This document shows, one piece after another, positions 1 to 5,685 of a stretch of DNA of 11,741 bases (positions within the stretch are counted from its first letter, which is position 1; every line of letters begins with the position of its first letter). Origin of the DNA: Oscillospiraceae bacterium (GTDB taxonomy: Bacteria; Bacillota_A; Clostridia; Oscillospirales; Ruminococcaceae); assembly GCA_017829075.1 (NCBI GenBank), contig JAGAJA010000116.1:1-11741 (forward strand), given 5' to 3'. The notes below the pieces were generated by a model. It ran no database searches. It saw only the letters and a list, made by a program, of their open reading frames with translations, and was not told the origin of the DNA. The position numbers and the translations under genes were made by a program.

Positions 1-100
1 ACCTCTGTGTTCCCGAACGGTTTTTCCCTGCACTCACCTGATTTTCGTTTCTTCCACAGATAGGACATTTCCTACCTGCTACTTCTTTTGCTTTCTTCAT
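1..100 (-). CDS. IS1-like transposase, N-terminal fragment (cut by window edge)
   Basis: Reading leftwards from an ATG at 100, the frame stays open to the window edge and gives 33 residues. It contains a CPICG motif followed by a basic stretch ending KNRSGTQR. One zinc-ribbon half plus a G-K-NRSG-QR segment is typical of the N-terminal zinc-binding region of IS1-family (InsA-like) transposases, which precedes a helix-turn-helix and the catalytic domain. Only the start is in the window, so it cannot be told whether the gene is intact. No ordinary ribosome binding site precedes the ATG; a strong promoter lies directly against it instead, so the message may be leaderless. The assignment rests on motif resemblance only. 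Another short zinc-ribbon protein is possible. Confidence 0.6.
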   Translation of the reverse strand, partial: MKKAKEVAGRKCPICGRNENQVSAGKNRSGTQR

Positions 101-107
101 ACTTCTT

Positions 108-136
108 ATTATACCATATTGTGCGCGTTTTGTCCA
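108..136 (-). promoter_or_regulatory. Sigma-A promoter of the transposase fragment
   Basis: On the minus strand, TGGACA (131-136) and TATAAT (108-113) are separated by exactly 17 bases, and a TG one base ahead of the -10 makes it an extended -10. The expected start of transcription is about 101-100, at or next to the ATG of the transposase fragment. The -35 box lies in a stretch that reads GGTGTGGACA on the minus strand (131-140). That stretch may be the terminal inverted repeat of the element, as in IS1, whose promoter is partly in its left repeat. Confidence 0.7.
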
Positions 137-140
137 CACC

Positions 141-334
141 TAAAAAATCTATGAGCGTGGTTTTCAGCGAATCATGAGTGGAAAGAAATATACACTTCAC
201 AGGCAATGACTCTTATATGAGCTTTGTGAAATGAACGAAAAACTCAAAGAACTAAGCCGCCGCTTACCTGCAAAATGCTGAAATCATTGAAATTACGGCT
301 CGACAATATCACATCAGATAAACAGAAAAACATA
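141..334. other. Gene-poor stretch with a possible decayed small ORF
   Basis: No convincing gene, RNA or terminator is seen here. On the plus strand a 16-residue frame starts at ATG 231 (MNEKLKELSRRLPAKC, stop at 279-281). If one A of the AAAA run near 271-274 is skipped, reading continues NAEIIEITARQYHIR before a stop near 321. The combined charged, helical sequence resembles a broken small gene, but there is no good ribosome binding site and no family is recognised. The stretch may be debris beside the insertion element. Confidence 0.25.
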
Positions 335-363
335 TTGACAAAATAACACAGCAGTGTTATAAT
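335..363 (+). promoter_or_regulatory. Consensus sigma-A promoter of the tetR operon
   Basis: TTGACA (335-340) and TATAAT (358-363) match the consensus perfectly and are separated by 17 bases. The expected transcription start is about 370, directly before the palindromic operator at 373-387. A promoter this strong would need repression, which fits autoregulation by the TetR protein encoded downstream. Confidence 0.9.
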
Positions 364-372
364 ATCCTCATG

Positions 373-387
373 ATGAACAATGTTCAT
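373..387. promoter_or_regulatory. Operator palindrome O1 (putative TetR site)
   Basis: ATGAACA-A-TGTTCAT is a perfect 7-bp inverted repeat around one central base. It covers roughly +3 to +17 of the predicted transcript, so a bound dimer would block initiation from the perfect promoter next to it. A near-identical palindrome recurs at 1003-1017. The ATGAACA/TGTTCAT half-sites are of the kind bound by many small TetR/AcrR-type repressors in Firmicutes. Binding by this particular protein is inferred from position and repetition. Confidence 0.8.
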
Positions 388-390
388 TTT

Positions 391-407
391 GGAGGTGAGA
401 TCCGATA
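391..407 (+). promoter_or_regulatory. Strong ribosome binding site in front of an ATA codon
   Basis: GGAGGTGAG (391-399) is a near-ideal Shine-Dalgarno sequence. An ATA codon at 405-407 lies at the spacing expected for a start codon, in frame with the repressor. The ATG at 438 is 43 bases past the GGAGG, too far to use it, and has only a weaker AAGGA of its own. The frame is closed upstream by TGA at 396-398, and no ATG, GTG, TTG or CTG lies between that stop and 438. Confidence 0.65.
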
Positions 408-437
408 AATCCGGTAATTACATCAAAGGAAGCTATC

Positions 438-962
438 ATGCAGGTGTGCAGGAAAATCGTGGCGGAAAAAGGGCTTCCGGCGCTCAATATGCGGACGGTC
501 GCCGATGAATGCCATATTGCTCTGGGTACGCTGTACAACTACTATTCCGGAAAAGAAGATCTTCTCATCGCAACGATAGAGAGCGTTTGGAGGGATATCT
601 TCCATGCCGGTCAGCAACGAAGTCCTCTTCCCTTTCCGGAATATGTCGCGGATTTTTTTGAACGCATTCAGGACGGAATTGCTGAGTACCCGAATTTCTT
701 CATGGCTCACTCAATGAGCCTCGCCAATTCCGGAAAAGGCAAAGGAAAAGCCACAATGGAGCATTATTTCGGGCATATCAAAACAAATATGCTGGAGGCT
801 CTCCGCGCCGACAATTCCGTTGACAAGGGCGCTTTTACATCGTCATTCACCGAAACGGATCTCATTGATTTCGTGCTTGACAATATCCTCGTGCTTCTTG
901 TACAAGGAAAAAAAGACTGCTCTGCCCTTGTTGAGATTATCCGCAGAGTCATCTGCAAATGA
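438..962 (+). CDS. TetR/AcrR-family transcriptional repressor
   Basis: This is probably the local repressor of its own operon and of the membrane genes that follow. The N-terminal part (residues 1-45 from ATG 438) is a TetR helix-turn-helix, with NMRTVADECHIALGTLYNYY as recognition region followed by the SGKEDLL that opens helix 4. The remaining roughly 130 residues would be the ligand-binding and dimerisation domain; the ligand cannot be predicted. Counted from ATG 438 the protein has 174 residues and lacks most of the first DNA-binding helix. From the ATA at 405 it gains 11 residues (INPVITSKEAI), which restore a typical start for this family and use the strong GGAGG site. The coordinates given use the first canonical start; the true start is more likely 405. 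The gene lies between two copies of the same operator. Confidence 0.88.
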   Translation: MQVCRKIVAEKGLPALNMRTVADECHIALGTLYNYYSGKEDLLIATIESVWRDIFHAGQQRSPLPFPEYVADFFERIQDGIAEYPNFFMAHSMSLANSGKGKGKATMEHYFGHIKTNMLEALRADNSVDKGAFTSSFTETDLIDFVLDNILVLLVQGKKDCSALVEIIRRVICK

Positions 963-969
963 ACGCCCC

Positions 970-992
970 CCCGTCTCCGGACGGGATCTTTT
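970..992 (+). terminator. Short hairpin after tetR (weak terminator or attenuator)
   Basis: CCCGTC and GACGGG (970-975/980-985) form a 6-bp stem closed by a TCCG loop, a stable UNCG-type tetraloop, followed by ATCTTTT. The T-run is short, so termination is probably partial. It lies 8 bases after the repressor stop and before operator O2. It may lower transcription into the membrane genes or mark the repressor's 3' end. Confidence 0.45.
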
Positions 993-1002
993 CAGAACAA
1001 AA

Positions 1003-1017
1003 ATGAACCCTGTTCAT
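1003..1017. promoter_or_regulatory. Operator palindrome O2 (second putative TetR site)
   Basis: ATGAACC-C-TGTTCAT repeats the O1 palindrome with changes only at the two central-left bases. It lies between the repressor gene and the first membrane gene, just before the GGGAGG ribosome binding site (1021-1026). No clear -35/-10 pair was found next to it, so it may act as a roadblock to transcripts from the upstream promoter or serve a promoter too weak to recognise by eye. Confidence 0.75.
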
Positions 1018-1034
1018 GTTGGGAGGAAATACTT

Positions 1035-1673
1035 ATGCAGGCTATTTTTGAAACGCTGTTCGACATTGTTTATCTTGTGACGGTCATCACCCTCGGAATT
1101 CTGATGATAAAGGGCAGCAAAGGGCGCAGGCAGTATCTGCTTTTCGGAATTATGGCTGTTACCCTCGGCTTCGGTGACGCATTTCATCTCGTTCCGCGGG
1201 CGCTTGCGCTCTGCACTACCGGACTGGAAAGCTACACCGCCGCTCTTGGTATCGGAAAGCTTATCACCTCGGTAACAATGACGCTGTTCTATGTGCTGCT
1301 TTACTACGTCTGGCGCGCACGATATGAGATCAAGGGAAAACCGGGAATTACCGCGGCGGTCTGGGGACTGGCGGCGGTCAGAATTGCTCTGTGCCTTATG
1401 CCGCAGAACGCTTGGACAAGCCCGGACGCTCCGCTCTCATGGGGAATTTACCGCAACATTCCGTTCGCTCTGCTAGGCGCGCTTATCGTAGTGCTTTTCT
1501 TCCGCAGCGCACAGAAAAACAAGGACAAACCGTTTAAATTTCTGTGGCTCACGGTTGTACTGAGCTTCGGATTATATTCCCGTGGTACTGTTCGCGGACG
1601 CAATCCCGCTCATCGGAATGCTGATGATACCAAAAACCTGCGCCTACGTCTGGACTGTACTTATCGGATTTAA
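1035..1673 (+). CDS. Multi-pass membrane protein, 3' end frameshifted
   Basis: I do not recognise the family. The protein starts 8 bases after a GGGAGG ribosome binding site. It has about six hydrophobic segments: residues roughly 8-25, 34-52, 65-95 (probably two), 105-120 and 135-158, then 166-180. A conserved-looking GDAFHLVPR motif (47-55) places a histidine next to a membrane segment. After residue 181 the reading turns hydrophilic and arginine-rich (SRGTVRGRNP onward) and ends at 1673. In the +1 frame, codons 1576-1692 encode 39 residues beginning IPVVLFADAIPLIG, a good membrane segment, and stop one base before the next start codon. The gene therefore appears to have lost an AT pair, or gained one base, in the ATTATATT tract at 1571-1578. 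The intact product would have about 220 residues. Confidence 0.75.
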   Translation: MQAIFETLFDIVYLVTVITLGILMIKGSKGRRQYLLFGIMAVTLGFGDAFHLVPRALALCTTGLESYTAALGIGKLITSVTMTLFYVLLYYVWRARYEIKGKPGITAAVWGLAAVRIALCLMPQNAWTSPDAPLSWGIYRNIPFALLGALIVVLFFRSAQKNKDKPFKFLWLTVVLSFGLYSRGTVRGRNPAHRNADDTKNLRLRLDCTYRI

Positions 1674-1695
1674 CGCAATGAAAGGAAACAAATAA
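1576..1695 (+). other. Out-of-frame original C-terminus of the membrane protein
   Basis: In the +1 frame these 39 codons plus TAA read IPVVLFADAIPLIGMLMIPK, then TCAYVWTVLIGFNAMKGNK. This is a hydrophobic segment followed by a short polar basic tail, as expected for the end of a membrane protein. The TAA at 1693-1695 is one base before the ATG of the next gene, matching the tight spacing elsewhere in this operon. Confidence 0.75.
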
Positions 1696-1696
1696 A

Positions 1697-2119
1697 ATGA
1701 AAAAGTATCTGAACATCTCACTTATCTACGCGATCGCGGCTATGGCAATGGGAGTTTTCTTCCGGGAATTCACCAAGTTTAACGACTTCACCGCAACCAC
1801 TACCCTCGGAAAGGTACATACTCACCTGTTTGTTCTCGGAATGCTGGTGTTCCTGATAATTGCGCTGTTTGCGTCGCATTTCAAGAACCTCAGGGAACTG
1901 AAAACCTTCCGGGCATTCACCGTTGTTTACAACATCGGAGTGCCGCTCACCGCAGTAATGATGACAGTCCGCGGAGTTACACAGGTTCTCGGACTTGAGC
2001 TGACAAAGGGCGCAAACGCCGCGATCTCCGGTATCGCCGGAATTGGGCACATCATTGCCGCAGCGGGAATTATCCTGCTCTTGATATCGCTGAAAAAGGC
2101 TGCAAAGAGCGAGGAGTAA
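1697..2119 (+). CDS. DUF2871-family membrane protein
   Basis: This 140-residue protein is recognised as DUF2871 from its N-terminal half, including the TTLGKVHTHLFVLG segment. The function of the family is unknown. Four membrane helices are visible, roughly residues 5-22, 42-60, 73-92 and 106-132, with a positively charged C-terminal tail. His41 and His43 lie at the start of helix 2, His61 at its end and His118 within helix 4 (IGHIIAAAG). Such intramembrane histidines recall haem- or metal-binding four-helix proteins, but this is inference. The gene follows the restored end of the preceding gene by one base and uses an AAGGA ribosome binding site inside it. It ends 3 bases before the next gene, so all three are translated from one message. 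Confidence 0.85.
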   Translation: MKKYLNISLIYAIAAMAMGVFFREFTKFNDFTATTTLGKVHTHLFVLGMLVFLIIALFASHFKNLRELKTFRAFTVVYNIGVPLTAVMMTVRGVTQVLGLELTKGANAAISGIAGIGHIIAAAGIILLLISLKKAAKSEE

Positions 2120-2122
2120 TCA

Positions 2123-2551
2123 ATGAAACGTCCCTTTTACCATGTAAAAAAGCGCACTCTGCTGGCGGTCGCCGGCTGCGTCTGGCTCGCAGCCGGAGTA
2201 AACGTCGCCCGGCTTGGAATCATTGCATACAGCCATATTGAATTGTTCTGGGTGCAGTTCCTGCTGTCCGTGGTGGTTTTCGCCGCATTCGGGTTTATGT
2301 TCTTTAAAATGAGCATGAAGCACACCCGCCGAATTAAAGGCTATGCCGAGGAAACCAAGCCGATATGGAATTTTTTCGACCTCAAGGCTTATCTTATCAT
2401 GGCATTCATGATGGGCGGAGGTATCTGGCTGCGTAATTCCGGACTTGCGCCGGAGGTATTCATCGCCGTGTTCTATACCGGACTAGGGTGCGCGCTGGCT
2501 CTTGCCGGAGTGCTGTTCTGGGTGATGTTTTTCAGATACAAGGGCGAGTAA
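2123..2551 (+). CDS. Small four-helix membrane protein, unknown function
   Basis: The 142-residue product has four hydrophobic segments (about 11-34, 42-63, 88-105 and 111-135). A basic N-terminus (KRPFYHVKKR) and a charged middle loop (KMSMKHTRRIKGYAEETKP) connect them. No family is recognised. A GAGGAG ribosome binding site (2111-2116) overlaps the end of the DUF2871 gene, and only 3 bases separate that gene's stop from this ATG. It is the last gene of the operon, since a terminator follows 38 bases downstream. It probably acts with the two preceding membrane proteins, perhaps as subunits of one complex. Confidence 0.8.
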   Translation: MKRPFYHVKKRTLLAVAGCVWLAAGVNVARLGIIAYSHIELFWVQFLLSVVVFAAFGFMFFKMSMKHTRRIKGYAEETKPIWNFFDLKAYLIMAFMMGGGIWLRNSGLAPEVFIAVFYTGLGCALALAGVLFWVMFFRYKGE

Positions 2552-2589
2552 TTCTGAAGTATTATCCGTCAATTCTGGCATAAAAGGAA

Positions 2590-2632
2590 ATCCGGGAAGA
2601 TCTCTCCTCCCGGATATTATTTTGCTGTTTTT
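2590..2632. terminator. Bidirectional intrinsic terminator between convergent genes
   Basis: ATCCGGGA (2590-2597) and TCCCGGAT (2608-2615) form a perfect 8-bp stem with a 10-base loop. On the plus strand it is followed by ATTATTTTGCTGTTTTT, and on the minus strand by TTTCCTTTTAT. It can therefore stop both the membrane-protein operon from the left and the large zinc-ribbon gene from the right. A second, imperfect inverted repeat lies at about 2649-2685. Confidence 0.85.
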
Positions 2633-2694
2633 ACCCTTATACTATTTCCTAATCAACATATAGGCAAAGTCTATAAGGTGATTAAGAATCAGTA

Positions 2695-5538
2695 TTAAAT
2701 CTCATTCCAATAAAGCTTAGGCGATGTGCCGATAATCGTTCCGTCGCTCATTAAGCCCTGCTTAGTTCCGGTGAAATCAAAGCTTCCGCTGTACCAGTCT
2801 GACATACTTGTTCCGGGATAGCTGTAAGCGTCGCCCTCGATTACAGCAACGCCGGCGCAGTTGCCGTCTATTATCGCTACCTCCACCAGACCGTATTCAA
2901 AATCAGGAAGAGCGTATGCCATGTACTTGCAGTAATCCCAGTTTTCATCGCTGCCAAAGCACCAAGTAGCCTTGTCGTCTTCACCAAATCTGCTTGACGT
3001 GGTGCAATCCATCAGCCATGTTCCGCTATATACATAAAACCGTAAAATCTCTCCGGAGCTGTCATAATTGTTCAGCGTTTCACGGGCAGCGTCCATCTTG
3101 GTGAAAAAAGTAGTAGTCTGAATTTTTATTGAGCTTGCTGTACTATCCGCTGATGTGATCTTTGCGTCGATCACTGCTTCGTCAAGCGGCGTACTGATGT
3201 AATCGTCAAAGTTGCTGTTGTAGTCATCATAATTGTTGCCATAATCATCATAGATATAATCAGGATATTCGATGACCTGATTTGATGAGGAAGAAATTGC
3301 CATAATCTTATAAATCGCACCAACAAGCTTATTCTTATCGGCAAGCTTCTCGAAATATTCGAGGAAGTCATTGCCAAGCTGCTCTCCGTCCTCATCGGAG
3401 GCAGTTTCCGGATCAACAAGCTTGTAATTGCTGCCGGGCTTGGGAGCGACCTCTCCGGTGGTTTCCTCAAGAGCCATAGTCAGCTCGCCCTTGCCGTAGC
3501 CCGCGATATCCGCGCCAAGGGTATAGGCAATTCCCTTTCCGGCGGTTGCAGCCGAAAGAGTTATCGAGGAATTCTTAAGCACATTCTGGAGCTCGGAATT
3601 TCCGCCGCTCAGAGCCGCTGCTGTACTGGAGGAAAGCGATATAGTGTAGCTGCCGACTTCGGTAGGAATTCCAAATACCGCTGTCTTTCCAACGTCCTTG
3701 TAGTCAATATAGAACGAATATCTGCCGGAATCTATGCCGTCAATGTTCATTACTCCGCTGCTGTATAAGCTGTCAGCGCCGCCGAAAACGACCTCTGCCC
3801 TGCCGGAGTTATCGGAAGTTCCTTCAACATGAATTGCAAAATACTCTTCGCCATTTGCAGACGCAGACACCTCAGCGTTATTTCCGCCGCAGAGAGCGTC
3901 GATCTTTACCTCAGAACCGTTTGACTCCGCAGAAACCGCAAATCCGGCAATTGAGTTGTCGTTGTTTACATAATATGTAAGCTTTATATCGAACTCAGTG
4001 CTGCTGTTTCGCATTTCATCAATGCCGTCAGACAATTCGTCGAACATATTCTCGATGTCATCATCGTCCATTGAGTCGTCAAGAGATTTGAGATAATCTG
4101 CAAATTCCTTGTCCTCGCTTACAACGTCAACAACAACCTGACACAGATCGCATACATCGTCGCAGTCAAGGTTAATCTCAACGGTCATTCCGCTGAATTT
4201 CAGATTGCCAAGCTCCACTGTATCATTGCCGCACTCGATCTCAAGCTCTTCAAAGGACTTCTTAAGCTCAGCGCCGATCTTCGTGTAAAGCTTGTCAAAA
4301 TCAAAATTAACAACGGGAGTGTCTTTCTTCACGTCCTCCCATGAATGCTCAGGAAGCTGCGCGGTGATACCTATATCGGACATTTCCGGGAATACCATCG
4401 TAAGAGTTCCGTCCTCTTCATAGCGCACCTGCGCCTCAACAATGGAATCCTTTCCGGCGGATAGCTTTACGTTATACTCATACGCGCTGCCGCTGTCCTT
4501 TTCAGACATGCTGAGCTTTATGTCATCAAGATTTCCCAGCAGATCTTCGATCATCTGTTCAGCTTCTGCATCGCCGTATACCGAGGACTTTGCCATGTCG
4601 ATAACGGACTGGTCAAGCTGTACGCTTCCGGACAGGGAAACGGTCACTCCGTTCGTTCCTGTAAGCTCGTTAATGTATGCCGCGCCGAACTCAAGAGCAT
4701 TTCCCATGGCAGCCATAGGATCAGATGTAACAGAAGAAGAAATCTCGCCGAAGGAGCCGTCCATCGAGGGTTCCAGTATTTCGCCGTAAGAACCGTCCAT
4801 CGTGGATTCCAGAATTTCTCCCACGGAATTTCCGCTTAATTCTGATGAGGTGAACGTGGTCTGTACTGCCGTATTCAGCAATTCGCTCTGTTGCGCCAAT
4901 CCGGAGAACGAGCTTGCCGCCAGAGAATAAGCGTAATTTGCGTCGCCCATTATCATGCGGTTAATGCTTGCCTTGTTGAAATGATAGATCGCCGCGCCTG
5001 CGCCGCCGAGCACTACCACAGCGCCCGCCGCGATGCAAAGACCGGGAATAAGCTTGCTCTTCTTTTTCTTTACCGGCATATCAGCCACAGGAGCTGCGGT
5101 ATAACGCATGGGCTGAGGATCTGCCGCTGGCTGCTGAACAGTACCCGTGGGAATAGTGTTATTCTGCGCGTTTGCAGCGCGGTAATACTCGTTCATCAGC
5201 ATATCAGTGGGATTCTGTACACCCTGCGCAGGCTGCTCCTGAGGAATATTCTGCGCGTACTGAATGCCGGAGGCTGCCTGCGTATTCTGGGCAGGCTGAA
5301 CGGGTTGAGCAGGCTGCTGAAAGCTCTGGGTTTCAGCGGCATTGAACGCTGGCGCAGGGATCTCCTGCGGAATAGTCTGGGGAACGGTCTGAGAAACCTG
5401 CTGCGGAACAGCGGCAGAATTCACAGCCGCCTGCGCAGGCTCCGTAGTTTCCGGCTTGTACAAAGCATTTACAGTGCCGCAGCTTCCGCAGAACTTTGCG
5501 TTATCCGGAATCTGAGCGCCGCAATTCTGACAAAACAT
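2695..5538 (-). CDS. Large zinc-ribbon protein with one membrane anchor and big outer domain
   Basis: This 947-residue protein is a common clostridial architecture without an assigned function. An N-terminal double-CxxC zinc ribbon (C3, C6, C17, C20; FCQNCG and FCGSCG) is followed by a long Q/P/A-rich linker to about residue 155. Then come a KKKKSK stop and one membrane helix (about 163-187). With the ribbon inside, the remaining 760 residues would lie outside the membrane. That part is rich in Ser, Asp and Gly and has an imperfect 12-residue repeat (about 242-267, GEILE-MDGSY/F). It contains several beta-rich stretches and a very acidic YD-rich segment near 760-780. The last 165 residues (from DEAVIDAKITSADSTA) form a separate domain resembling pilin-like C-terminal domains of Ruminococcus surface proteins; I hold this loosely. 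The gene has its own promoter and an AAGGAGA ribosome binding site, and appears to be transcribed alone. Confidence 0.85.
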   Translation of the reverse strand: MFCQNCGAQIPDNAKFCGSCGTVNALYKPETTEPAQAAVNSAAVPQQVSQTVPQTIPQEIPAPAFNAAETQSFQQPAQPVQPAQNTQAASGIQYAQNIPQEQPAQGVQNPTDMLMNEYYRAANAQNNTIPTGTVQQPAADPQPMRYTAAPVADMPVKKKKSKLIPGLCIAAGAVVVLGGAGAAIYHFNKASINRMIMGDANYAYSLAASSFSGLAQQSELLNTAVQTTFTSSELSGNSVGEILESTMDGSYGEILEPSMDGSFGEISSSVTSDPMAAMGNALEFGAAYINELTGTNGVTVSLSGSVQLDQSVIDMAKSSVYGDAEAEQMIEDLLGNLDDIKLSMSEKDSGSAYEYNVKLSAGKDSIVEAQVRYEEDGTLTMVFPEMSDIGITAQLPEHSWEDVKKDTPVVNFDFDKLYTKIGAELKKSFEELEIECGNDTVELGNLKFSGMTVEINLDCDDVCDLCQVVVDVVSEDKEFADYLKSLDDSMDDDDIENMFDELSDGIDEMRNSSTEFDIKLTYYVNNDNSIAGFAVSAESNGSEVKIDALCGGNNAEVSASANGEEYFAIHVEGTSDNSGRAEVVFGGADSLYSSGVMNIDGIDSGRYSFYIDYKDVGKTAVFGIPTEVGSYTISLSSSTAAALSGGNSELQNVLKNSSITLSAATAGKGIAYTLGADIAGYGKGELTMALEETTGEVAPKPGSNYKLVDPETASDEDGEQLGNDFLEYFEKLADKNKLVGAIYKIMAISSSSNQVIEYPDYIYDDYGNNYDDYNSNFDDYISTPLDEAVIDAKITSADSTASSIKIQTTTFFTKMDAARETLNNYDSSGEILRFYVYSGTWLMDCTTSSRFGEDDKATWCFGSDENWDYCKYMAYALPDFEYGLVEVAIIDGNCAGVAVIEGDAYSYPGTSMSDWYSGSFDFTGTKQGLMSDGTIIGTSPKLYWNEI
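4742..4825 (-). repeat. 36-bp imperfect tandem repeat inside the zinc-ribbon gene
   Basis: Units 4742-4777 and 4778-4813 are 36 bases each and differ at only a few positions; a partial third unit starts at 4814. They encode GEILESTMDGSY and GEILEPSMDGSF, followed by GEIS. The period keeps the frame, so unit number can change without breaking the gene. Confidence 0.8.
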
Positions 5539-5569
5539 AATCTTTCTCCTTATTCACAATAGAAAACCG

Positions 5570-5607
5570 GCGCAGGGGCGAAAAGCGACGACTGTCGCCC
5601 GATGCGC
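5570..5607 (-). promoter_or_regulatory. Leader hairpin of the zinc-ribbon gene
   Basis: GCGCA+GGGCGA (5570-5574, 5576-5581) pairs with TCGCCC+TGCGC (5595-5600, 5603-5607), giving an 11-bp stem with a small internal bulge. An alternative inner stem (GCGAC 5585-5589 with GTCGC 5594-5598) uses some of the same bases and cannot form together with it. The structure begins about 18 bases from the predicted RNA 5' end and ends about 20 bases before the ribosome binding site. It may stabilise the message or affect its translation. No known riboswitch class is recognised. Confidence 0.5.
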
Positions 5608-5631
5608 TGACATACCAAAGTTACCAAATCA

Positions 5632-5660
5632 AGTATACCACAATTACAAAAATATGTCAA
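5632..5660 (-). promoter_or_regulatory. Promoter of the zinc-ribbon gene
   Basis: On the minus strand, TTGACA (5655-5660) and TATACT (5632-5637) are separated by 17 bases, with an extended -10 TG. The expected start near 5625 gives a leader of about 87 bases. The promoter lies just downstream of the mnmM stop codon, so the large gene does not depend on hisC-mnmM transcription. Confidence 0.85.
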
Positions 5661-5685
5661 TAACCCGAAACTCATTTTACAGGTT

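Noticed and set aside
2635..2685. Second terminator in the convergent gap (CCTTATA/TATAAGG and CTAATCA/TGATTAG-like repeats)
   Set aside because: The stems are AT-rich and imperfect with no T-run. The GC-rich hairpin at 2590-2615 already explains termination in both directions.
4891..5562. A 223-codon plus-strand frame opposite the start of the zinc-ribbon gene
   Set aside because: Its product is a low-complexity Leu/Arg-rich sequence produced by antisense reading of the Q/P/A-rich linker. It has no ribosome binding site, while the minus-strand frame has clear domains, promoter and ribosome binding site.
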